NCBI GenBank assembly: GCA_016704465.1 | Contig: JADJAD010000007.1 | Span: forward strand, 372,001 to 436,000 | Direction of reading: 5' to 3' | DNA length: 64,000 nt | Origin: Gemmatimonadota bacterium | GTDB lineage: Bacteria > Gemmatimonadota > Gemmatimonadetes > Gemmatimonadales > Gemmatimonadaceae | Shown here: piece by piece, positions 52,264 to 59,202 of the stretch | Position numbering within the stretch: position 1 is the first letter of the stretch | How the letters are laid out: every line of letters starts with the position of its first letter | Notes under the pieces: generated by a model | The model's database searches: none | The model's input: only the letters and a program-made list of their open reading frames with translations | Told to the model about the DNA's origin: nothing | Position numbers and translations under genes: made by a program

Positions 52264-52314
52264 GACGGGGACGGGGGACGGGAGACGGGGGACGGGAGAC
52301 GGGAGACGGGAGGG
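52264..52314. repeat. GGGAGAC/GGGGGAC repeats next to the argD start (G-quadruplex-prone)
   Basis: About seven 7-bp units of GACGGGR type run between argB and argD and end 10 bp from the argD start codon. The plus strand has many GGG runs with short loops, enough for a G-quadruplex. On the argD sense strand it is a pyrimidine tract. Confidence 0.7.
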
Positions 52315-52406
52315 ACGTCTCGGCCGGGAGCGCGTACTGAGACTGATGGAGGGCGGCGGCGCTGTGCGATCGCGCGCCGCGGGGGCCCACGCCTAGTGGC
52401 GTCGCG

Positions 52407-53174
52407 TCATCGGTGGCGTCGCTCGTGCGCGTGCACGACCAACGTGGTTCCCGCGGCTGGGTTGCCGATGGCACCGATGTTTCCGATGCGGACCTGGGTC
52501 ACTCCGCCGTCGAGGGCCCGGCGAGCGGATTCGAGCTTGGCGATCATCCCGCCCGTCGCGCCGCCGCCTTCGATCAGCGCCGTCATGCCCTCGCCGTCCA
52601 GTTGAGCGATACACGCGCCGGCGGCGTCCAGCACGCCGGGGACATCGGCCACGAGGAGCAGCTCATCCGCGCCTAACGCGGCGGCGATCGCCGCCGCGGC
52701 GTCGTCGCCGTTGACGTTGCAGCCGCGGCCGTCAGCGAAGCGTCCGACCGGCGAAACGACCGGCACAAGACGGGCGGCGAAGAGGGCGTGCAACATGGCG
52801 GGATTCACCGTCTCGGGCTCGCCCACCGCACCCAGCGCCCCGTCGCCAAAGAGGCGGCAGGTCAGCAGTCGTCCATCCTCGCCCGACACGCCGACGGCCG
52901 CGAGGCCAGCCGCGGTGAAGACACGCACGAGGCGCTTGTTCACCGTCCCCGAGAGGACCATGCGGACGACGAGCAGGTCACCCTCGGTCGTGATGCGCCG
53001 ACCGTTGAGAAACGTCGGTTCCGCGCCGAGCTGGCGCTGCAACTGGGAGACTTCATCACCGCCGCCATGCACGACACACACACGGTCGCCTGCGGCGGCA
53101 GCAGCCGCCAGCGCGACGGCGAGCGCCGGGTCGCCCTGCGCCCGACCGCCGATCTTGATCACGCGGGTTGACAC
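52407..53174 (-). CDS. argB: Acetylglutamate kinase
   Basis: About 255 aa; phosphorylates N-acetylglutamate, the committed step of arginine synthesis. It has VIKIGGRAQ, CVVHGGGDEVSQLQRQLGAEPTFLNGRRITTEGDLLVVRMVLSGTVNKRLV, NGDDAAAAIAAALGADELLLVADVPGVL and EGGGATGGMIAKLESARRAL, all typical of ArgB. The LysZ-type pattern is absent and no lysW is near, so arginine and not lysine is the product. The start may be GTG 53174, directly before STRVIKIGG, or GTG 53198, which overlaps the argC stop by GTGA and adds eight residues. Confidence 0.92.
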   Translation of the reverse strand: MSTRVIKIGGRAQGDPALAVALAAAAAAGDRVCVVHGGGDEVSQLQRQLGAEPTFLNGRRITTEGDLLVVRMVLSGTVNKRLVRVFTAAGLAAVGVSGEDGRLLTCRLFGDGALGAVGEPETVNPAMLHALFAARLVPVVSPVGRFADGRGCNVNGDDAAAAIAAALGADELLLVADVPGVLDAAGACIAQLDGEGMTALIEGGGATGGMIAKLESARRALDGGVTQVRIGNIGAIGNPAAGTTLVVHAHERRHR

Positions 53175-53194
53175 CCCGGCCTCGCCCGGAAGGC

Positions 53195-54154
53195 TCACAG
53201 CGGCAACCCCAGTCCCTCGGCGAGGCCGAGCGCGACGTTGGCGTTCTGCAGGGCCTGGCCGGCCGCCCCTTTCACGAGGTTGTCGATCGCCGAGAGCACG
53301 ATCAGCGTGGGCGTGCGCAACCCGGCTGCCTTGCGCACGGTGATGCGCACCGCGTTGCGGCGCACCACGTCGCGCAGGGCCGGGAGGTCGCCGGAAATTT
53401 CGATGAAGCGCTCTCCCGCAAAGTGTTCGTGCCAGAGGGCAAGCGGCTGGTCGATCTCTTCCGTCAGCTGCACCGTGGTGGTGGCGAGGATGCCGCGCGC
53501 CACCGGGAGGAGGTGCGGCGTGAACAGCAGGTCGGCATCGGGCTCGAACGAATCGACCAGTGCGCGCATTTCGGGCAGGTGCCGATGCTCGTTCCCCACG
53601 CCGTAGGCGCGGTAGTTTTCGGTCACCTCGCCGAACAGCAGCTCCGGTTTGGGGGAGTTGCCCGCGCCTGTCACGCCACTGGCGGCGTCCACAACGATCG
53701 TCGACCCCGGCTTCACCAGGCCGCGCGACAGCAGCGGCATGAGCGACAACAGGATGGCGGTCGGATAGCACCCGGGATTGGCAATCACCTCGGCACCGCG
53801 CAGCTGCTCGCGGGCGACCTCGGTCAGGCCGTAGGGAATCGCCTGCGTCGTGTGCCCAGGACGCAGGTCGCTCGACAGGTCGATCGCACGTACTCCCTCG
53901 CCGCGCGCGCGCGCGATCCATTCTGCGGACGCACCGTGCGGGAGGGCACTGAAGACCAGCTCCGCATCGCGGATGGGGGCATCGTCGGTCGCGACAAAGG
54001 TGACCTCGCGCCCGCCCAGCCATGCGCGATCGCCTCGCTGGGCGTTCGCGGTCGCGTAGGCCAGCTCGAGCTGGGGATGGGCGTTGATGAGGGCGCAGAG
54101 CTCGCGCCCGGCGTACCCCGATGCCCCGAAGACGCCAACAGGGATTCTATGCAC
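53195..54154 (-). CDS. argC: N-acetyl-gamma-glutamyl-phosphate reductase
   Basis: The 319-aa enzyme reduces N-acetylglutamyl phosphate with NADPH. It shows VGVFGASGYAGRELCALI for nucleotide binding, catalytic Cys in EVIANPGCYPTAILL, and GNEHRHLPEM and FTPHLLPVARGILATT near the active site. The GTG at 54154 is chosen because the predicted transcription start, from the -35/-10 pair at 54161-54189, falls on it: a leaderless message. An ATG at 54184 lies inside the -35 region and is rejected. argB follows on the same strand. Confidence 0.93.
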   Translation of the reverse strand: MHRIPVGVFGASGYAGRELCALINAHPQLELAYATANAQRGDRAWLGGREVTFVATDDAPIRDAELVFSALPHGASAEWIARARGEGVRAIDLSSDLRPGHTTQAIPYGLTEVAREQLRGAEVIANPGCYPTAILLSLMPLLSRGLVKPGSTIVVDAASGVTGAGNSPKPELLFGEVTENYRAYGVGNEHRHLPEMRALVDSFEPDADLLFTPHLLPVARGILATTTVQLTEEIDQPLALWHEHFAGERFIEISGDLPALRDVVRRNAVRITVRKAAGLRTPTLIVLSAIDNLVKGAAGQALQNANVALGLAEGLGLPL

Positions 54155-54156
54155 AG

Positions 54157-54189
54157 TGAATGCATATTGTGCCAGTGCCCCCAAGTCAA
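54157..54189 (-). promoter_or_regulatory. argC promoter with overlapping ARG-box-like site
   Basis: On the minus strand TTGACT (54184-54189), a 17-bp spacer and TATGCA (54161-54166) are seen. On the plus strand TGAAT-GCAT-ATTGT (54157-54170) resembles an ARG box (TGAAT-N4-ATTCA) and covers the -10, so ArgR with arginine would block argCBD. Confidence 0.6.
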
Positions 54190-54342
54190 GCTCAAGGGCA
54201 GCCGGAATCTGTACGCTCGACCGAGTACGGCTGCTCGGTCCACCTGGCCGCGCGAGGTGCGAGGGGTCGGGTTGTGGTCATGGGGTGGTCGAGACTCGCT
54301 GTGAGCGCTAACGTCTGCGCGGACCCTAGCCCACGCCTCTCC

Positions 54343-54798
54343 GTGAACAAGCGCGATCGTCACGCCGTCATCCGCGAACTCGTCGCCGCCCAGTCGGTCG
54401 GGAGCCAGGAGGAACTGCGCCAGCTCCTCAAGGATCGCGGGTGGGATGTGACCCAGTCGACGCTCTCGCGCGACCTGCGGGAGTTGCGACTCGTCCGCCT
54501 CCCGACCAACGACGGCCCACGCTACGCGTCGCCCGAGTCGCTTGTCGGCGAGGATGAGCGCACCTTGGTCGAGGACGTGCTGCCCCAGTTCTTCGACTCG
54601 GTAGACGGCGTCGGCGAGCTGCTGGTCGTGAAGACCATTTATGGCGGCGCGCAGCCCGTGGCCGAGGCCATCGATTCGGCCGGGTGGAGCGAGGTGGTCG
54701 GGACCATCGGGGGCGAGAACACCGTCCTCGTCATCTGTCGGTCGCGGGAAGCCCGCGAGCGACTGCACGCGCGCATCGATCGGCTGGCGCAGGAATAG
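54343..54798 (+). CDS. argR: Arginine repressor
   Basis: About 151 aa. The N-terminal winged helix (RHAVIRELVAAQSVGSQEELRQLLKDRGWDVTQSTLSRDLRELRLVRL) and the C-terminal oligomerisation/arginine-binding domain with GTIGGENTVLVICRSREARERLHARI are typical of ArgR/AhrC. In hexameric form with arginine, it should repress the divergent argCBD and downstream argGH at the boxes near 54157 and 54887-54926. I take GTG 54343, in line with ArgR length; GTG 54301 is also possible. Confidence 0.9.
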   Translation: MNKRDRHAVIRELVAAQSVGSQEELRQLLKDRGWDVTQSTLSRDLRELRLVRLPTNDGPRYASPESLVGEDERTLVEDVLPQFFDSVDGVGELLVVKTIYGGAQPVAEAIDSAGWSEVVGTIGGENTVLVICRSREARERLHARIDRLAQE

Positions 54799-54869
54799 CC
54801 CCCGTTGACTGGTCGGCCGACGCGAACGGCCCCCCTGAAATCCGCCCCCCTCGCACCTAGTCCGTCCGG

Positions 54870-54926
54870 TTGACTCCAGTCATCAGACTGGTAGATTATG
54901 CAGTCCTAACTGATAGATTATCCTGT
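54870..54926 (+). promoter_or_regulatory. argG promoter with two direct ArgR-like sites
   Basis: TTGACT (54870-54875) and GATTAT (54894-54899, 18-bp spacer) or TAGATT (54892-54897, 16 bp) form the promoter. Two direct copies of ACTGRTAGATTATNCNGT lie at 54887-54904 and 54909-54926, 22 bp apart or two helical turns. The inverted repeat CCAGTC-ATCA-GACTGG (54876-54891) fills the spacer. These are good candidates for ArgR binding. Confidence 0.6.
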
Positions 54927-54942
54927 TCTGTGGAGCATAGAA

Positions 54943-56208
54943 ATGCAGACCATCGCTCTGGCCTACTCTGGCGGCCTCGATACGTCGATCATCGTTCCCT
55001 GGCTGCGCGAGCACTACGATGCGCGCGTGGTTTGTGTCGCCGCCGACGTCGGACAAGGGGAGGATGAGCTGCGCGGGGTCGTCGAGAAGGCGCTGGCGTC
55101 GGGCGCGGCGGAGTGCCACGTCGAGGACATGCGCAAGGCGTTCGTGGAGGAGTTCATCTATCCCACGCTCCGCGCCGGTGCCGTGTACAACCGGAAGTAC
55201 CTGCTCGGCACCTCCATGGCCCGCCCGATCATCGCCAAGCGACAGGTGGATGTGGCGCGCCAGGTCGGAGCCGACGCGCTGGCGCACGGGTGTACCGGGA
55301 AGGGCAATGACCAGGTGCGCTTCGAGCTGACTTACATGACCTTCGCGCCCGACCTCAAGGTGATTGCGCCATGGCGCGAGCCCTCGTGGACGATTCGTTC
55401 CCGCGAGGATGCGCTGGCGTATGCCGCCGAGCGCAACATCCCGGTGGCGGCGACGACCAAGAAGATCTATTCGCGTGACCGGAACCTGTGGCACATCTCC
55501 CACGAGGGGGGGGTGCTGGAGGACCCGAATCAGGCGCCGCCGAAGGACCTGTTCATCATGACCGCCGACCCCGAGGACGCCCCCAACGAGCCGGAGCACG
55601 TCACCATCGGCTTCGAGAGCGGAACGCCCGTGTCGGTGAACGGGGAGAAGCTGGGCCCGGTCGAGCTGATCATGGCGCTGAACACGATCGCCGGGCGCCA
55701 CGGCGTCGGGCGCGCCGACATCGTCGAGGATCGCCTGATCGGGATGAAGTCGCGCGGCATCTACGAGACGCCCGGCGGGACGCTCCTGTACACCGCCCTG
55801 AGCGAGCTGGAGATGCTGGTGCTCGACCGACGCACCCTCGCCGCGAAGGACGCCATCGCTCCGCGCTACGCCGACCTCGTCTACGAGGGGCGGTGGTGGA
55901 CGACCGAACGCGAGGCGTACGATGCCTTTGTAAACGTCATTGTCGCGCGGGTGACCGGGACGGTGACGTTGCGACTGTACAAGGGGAACGTGATCATCGC
56001 TGGGCGGGCGTCGAAGCAGGCGCTGTACGACGAGCGCTTCGTCACCTTCGGCGAGGACGATGGCGTGTACCAGCAATCCGACGCCGCCGGCTTCATCCGC
56101 CTGTACGGCCTCCCCATGCGGGTCCGCGCGCTCAAGGACCTGGAGCTCGCCCAGAACCACAAGCAGGAGGGCGAGGGGGCGAAGGACACGACCCTCGCCT
56201 ACGCGTGA
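54943..56208 (+). CDS. argG: Argininosuccinate synthase
   Basis: The 421-aa enzyme joins citrulline and aspartate using ATP. It begins MQTIALAYSGGLDTSIIVPWL, the PP-loop (SGGLDTS) of N-type ATP pyrophosphatases, and has the family motifs TGKGNDQVRFEL, DRNLWHISHEGGVLEDP and ARTTERE-type C-terminal segments. GGAG 8 bp before the ATG supports the start. The argH start is 13 bp past the stop, so both are translated from one message. Confidence 0.95.
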   Translation: MQTIALAYSGGLDTSIIVPWLREHYDARVVCVAADVGQGEDELRGVVEKALASGAAECHVEDMRKAFVEEFIYPTLRAGAVYNRKYLLGTSMARPIIAKRQVDVARQVGADALAHGCTGKGNDQVRFELTYMTFAPDLKVIAPWREPSWTIRSREDALAYAAERNIPVAATTKKIYSRDRNLWHISHEGGVLEDPNQAPPKDLFIMTADPEDAPNEPEHVTIGFESGTPVSVNGEKLGPVELIMALNTIAGRHGVGRADIVEDRLIGMKSRGIYETPGGTLLYTALSELEMLVLDRRTLAAKDAIAPRYADLVYEGRWWTTEREAYDAFVNVIVARVTGTVTLRLYKGNVIIAGRASKQALYDERFVTFGEDDGVYQQSDAAGFIRLYGLPMRVRALKDLELAQNHKQEGEGAKDTTLAYA

Positions 56209-56221
56209 TCCGCTCGGACGC

Positions 56222-57691
56222 GTGAACAACCCGTCGCACGACGCGCCACCGGTGGGGGCCCCGTCGGACACCCACCGGCTCTGGGGTGGACGATTCAACG
56301 CCAAGTCGGCGGCCATCATGGACGCCGTCAACCGGTCCATCGGGGTCGACTTCCGCCTCTGGCCCTTCGATGTGCAGCTGTCGAAGGCGTGGGCGGTGGC
56401 GCTGCAGCACGCCGGGGTCCTGACGGCCGAGGAGCGTGACGCGATCGACGTGGGACTCGACGCGGTCGGGGTTCGACTCGCCGCGGGCGAGTCGCCCATC
56501 GACAGCGACGAGGACATCCACACCATGATCGACCGCCTCCTGCACGAGGAGGCCGGGGCGGCGGCATCCAAGCTGCACACGGGACGCTCCCGGAACGACC
56601 AGGTGGCGACGGCGTCGCGCCTGTGGACGATCGACGCCTGCGCACGCCTGGACGCGGCCATCCGCGAGCTGCAACTGGTGCTGCTCACGCAGGCCGAACC
56701 GCTGCAGGGAGCGATCCTCCCGGCGTACACGCACATGCAGCGCGCCATCCCCGTGTCGGCCGCCCATTGGCTGCTGTCGCACTTCTGGCCGCTCGAGCGC
56801 GACCGGCTGCGGCTAGCGGCGGCCTCCCGGGGGACGAGCACCCTCCCGTTAGGCTCCGGCGCGGTCGCCGGCTGCGCCTTCCCCATCTCCCGCGAGCTGC
56901 TCAAGGGTGCACTCGGCTTCAACACCCTGTCCGCCAATTCCATCGACGCTGTCGCCGATCGCGACTTCGTGGCCGAGGTGATCTTCGTCTGCGCGCTCAT
57001 GGCGACGCACCTGTCCAAGCTGGCCGAGGACCTCATTCTGTACGGATCCAGCGAGTTCGGTTTCGTGAAGTTCGGGGACGGGTACAGCACGGGGTCGAGC
57101 ATGATGCCGCAGAAGCGCAACCCGGACGCGCTGGAGATTGCGCGAGGCTCCGCCGGCCGCGTGCTCGGCGATCTCGTGTCACTCATGGGGACGCTCAAGG
57201 GACTACCCAGCGGCTACAACAAGGACCTGCAGGACGACAAGCGGGCCATGTTCGGCGCCGTGGACACCATGCTGCTGGTCCTGCCGGCGGTGGCGGGCGC
57301 CGTGAGCGAACTGACGTTTGACACAGTACGCATGCGCGGCGCCGTGTCGAGCGGGATGATGGCGACCGACCTCGCGGATTACCTGGTCGAGCAGGGGATA
57401 TCGTTTCGCGAGGCGCACAAGGCGGTCGGGTCCCTGGTCCGGCAATGTGAGGAAACGGGGCTCGAGTTGCACACGCTACCACGCTCGGCCTTTGCGTCGG
57501 CGCATACCGCGTTTGGAGACGACGTATACGATGCGCTGTCTCCGCAACGGTCGCTGGAGCGACGCGAAGTCGAGGGGGGGACAGGGCCCGATGCCGTCAG
57601 GGTCCAGATCGAGCAGGCGCGCCTGGCGCTCACTCCCGCCGGCGACGCAACGGGGCGCGAGGGGGCGCTGTTCGTCGGTCGGCGCCCCTGA
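56222..57691 (+). CDS. argH: Argininosuccinate lyase
   Basis: The 489-aa enzyme splits argininosuccinate into arginine and fumarate, the last step of the pathway. It contains LWGGRFNAKSAAIMDAVNRSI, DIHTMIDRLL, HTGRSRNDQVATASRLW and the fumarase/aspartase signature GSSMMPQKRNPD with the catalytic serine loop. It starts with GTG at 56222, where the family's HRLWGGRF follows about 18 residues later. An intrinsic terminator follows the stop. Confidence 0.94.
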   Translation: MNNPSHDAPPVGAPSDTHRLWGGRFNAKSAAIMDAVNRSIGVDFRLWPFDVQLSKAWAVALQHAGVLTAEERDAIDVGLDAVGVRLAAGESPIDSDEDIHTMIDRLLHEEAGAAASKLHTGRSRNDQVATASRLWTIDACARLDAAIRELQLVLLTQAEPLQGAILPAYTHMQRAIPVSAAHWLLSHFWPLERDRLRLAAASRGTSTLPLGSGAVAGCAFPISRELLKGALGFNTLSANSIDAVADRDFVAEVIFVCALMATHLSKLAEDLILYGSSEFGFVKFGDGYSTGSSMMPQKRNPDALEIARGSAGRVLGDLVSLMGTLKGLPSGYNKDLQDDKRAMFGAVDTMLLVLPAVAGAVSELTFDTVRMRGAVSSGMMATDLADYLVEQGISFREAHKAVGSLVRQCEETGLELHTLPRSAFASAHTAFGDDVYDALSPQRSLERREVEGGTGPDAVRVQIEQARLALTPAGDATGREGALFVGRRP

Positions 57692-57719
57692 CACGCGGCG
57701 ATGCAGGTGCAACACGGCG

Positions 57720-57747
57720 ACGGCCGCTCCGGTTGGGCGGCCGTTTT
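57720..57747 (+). terminator. Rho-independent terminator after argH
   Basis: An 8-bp perfect stem (57720-57727 with 57737-57744), a 9-base loop and TTTTG follow 29 bp after the argH stop. Confidence 0.75.
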
Positions 57748-57857
57748 GCTGTCCGGGAGTGCGTCGCGACGGCTCGCGCGCAGCGCGACACGCCTGCGCT
57801 TGCGGCGGCGTGTACTCGTCTCCATGGTACGCCTTCTCCCCAACCCCGAGCAGCCGC

Positions 57858-58280
57858 GTGGAACAGTCGCCCAAGTGGTTCACCTCCGTCGCGGTCGCTG
57901 CCCTGCTCTGGAACCTGATGGGCTGTGCCGCTTACCTCATGGACGTCATGCTCAAGCCCGAGGACGTGGCCGCAATGAACGCGGGACAGCAGGCGATGTA
58001 CGCGGCACGTCCGTCGTGGTCGGTCGCCGCCACGGCGATTGCGGTCTGGGGAGGCGCGGCTGGGTGTGTCGCCCTGCTCATGCGCAAAGCGTGGGCTACG
58101 CCGCTCCTGCTGCTCTCGCTCGCCGGCGTACTCGCCCAGGACCTGTGGCTCTTCGTGATGAGCGACGCGGCGGCCCAGGCGGGCGGCGCGGTATTCGCCC
58201 TGCAGGGGCTGGTGCTGCTGGTCGCCATCGCGCTCGCCGTGCTCGCGCGCAAGGCGACGGCGCGGGGGTGGATCGCGTAG
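57858..58280 (+). CDS. Four-TM conserved membrane protein, 140 aa
   Basis: The protein begins VEQSPKWFTSVAVAALLWNLMGCAAYLMDVMLKPEDVAAMNAGQQAMYAARPSWSVAATAIAVWGGAAGCVALLMRKAWATPLLLLSLAGVLAQDLWLF. Four TM segments (about residues 9-30, 53-74, 80-100, 113-133) alternate with short loops, one with a conserved-looking AARPSW. I recognise the pattern as a widespread unnamed small membrane family, but no function is known. A GTG at 57858 fits the predicted first TM. Spacer 58281-58546 shows no gene or clear promoter. Confidence 0.7.
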   Translation: MEQSPKWFTSVAVAALLWNLMGCAAYLMDVMLKPEDVAAMNAGQQAMYAARPSWSVAATAIAVWGGAAGCVALLMRKAWATPLLLLSLAGVLAQDLWLFVMSDAAAQAGGAVFALQGLVLLVAIALAVLARKATARGWIA

Positions 58281-58546
58281 CTCCCTGCGGCACGAGCGGA
58301 ATGCGGCGGGTGTCGCGCGGAGTCAGTGAGGCCCGCGCGGGCGAGCGAACCGGGGGAATCCCCTGCACGGGGGTTCATGTTCCGCGTACACGGCACGCGG
58401 GCCCCCCCCGACGCCCGCCTCGCATACAGGGACCGATCATCCTTGTACCAGATTAGCGGTACCATCGCTGCACCATTCCCCGCTGACGCGACGCCTCCGA
58501 CTCTCTCCGGTCTCAAGCGCCCCGTCACCCGCCCGTGGACTCGCCC

Positions 58547-59104
58547 ATGCGCCTCCAATCATTTTCCAGCCTCGCCCTTGCCACCCTCGTGTCCTTCGCC
58601 TGTTCTGCCGGTGGAGGCGACGCCGGCGAGGCGGAGCTCCCCGCGGTCGATGCATCGATCGGACAGGCCAACGTACAGGACAATGAGTCCCAGCCCGACA
58701 TCGTGAAGATCGCGGTCGGGTCGGCCGACCACACGACGCTGGTCACGGCCCTCAAGAGCGCGAACCTCGTGAATTCCCTCGCCAACGCAGGCCCCTTTAC
58801 GGTGTTCGCGCCGACCAACGCCGCCTTTGACAAGCTCCCGAAGGGGACGGTCGAAGACCTGCTCAAGCCGGCCAACGCGGACAAGCTCCGCAACATCCTG
58901 CAGCATCACGTCACGACCTCGGTGTTCGCTGTTGCCGATCTGACCGATGGCATGACGTTGAGCATGGCGGACGGGAATTCGGTGACCATCAGCAAGTCGG
59001 GCGAGGAGGTCACGATCGACGGAGCGAAGATCGTCGCATCGGTGCGCGGGTCGAACGGGATGGTGCATGTAGTGGATGGGGTGATCCTGCCGGCGGCGAA
59101 ATAG
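58547..59104 (+). CDS. Fasciclin-domain lipoprotein
   Basis: About 185 aa. A lipoprotein signal (VSFAC, Cys near residue 19) is followed by a Gly/Asp/Glu-rich stretch and one FAS1 domain: DHTTLVTALKSANLVNSLANAGPFTVFAPTNAAFDKLP (H1), LRNILQHHVT, and SNGMVHVVDGVILPA (H2). FAS1 domains mediate adhesion between cells or to matrix. It should face the outside, anchored by lipid. ATG 58547 is used; a GTG four codons earlier is also in frame. Confidence 0.88.
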   Translation: MRLQSFSSLALATLVSFACSAGGGDAGEAELPAVDASIGQANVQDNESQPDIVKIAVGSADHTTLVTALKSANLVNSLANAGPFTVFAPTNAAFDKLPKGTVEDLLKPANADKLRNILQHHVTTSVFAVADLTDGMTLSMADGNSVTISKSGEEVTIDGAKIVASVRGSNGMVHVVDGVILPAAK

Positions 59105-59140
59105 GCGCCGGGCCGATCCGGCGCTGGCCACGTATGTGAC

Positions 59141-59172
59141 AACGCCCCCACCCGACATCGGGTGGGGGCGTT
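59141..59172. terminator. Bidirectional terminator between convergent genes
   Basis: A 15-bp perfect stem (59141-59155 with 59158-59172, two-base loop) ends in GTT on the plus strand and starts with AAC, so it fits termination of both the fasciclin gene and the convergent metalloprotease gene. Confidence 0.75.
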
Positions 59173-59202
59173 GTTCGGTCGCCTCCGCGCGCTTCCTGTG
59201 CG

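Noticed and set aside
54883..57198. A 771-aa minus-strand frame
   Set aside because: It lies opposite argG and argH, which are certain; long antisense frames are common at this GC content.
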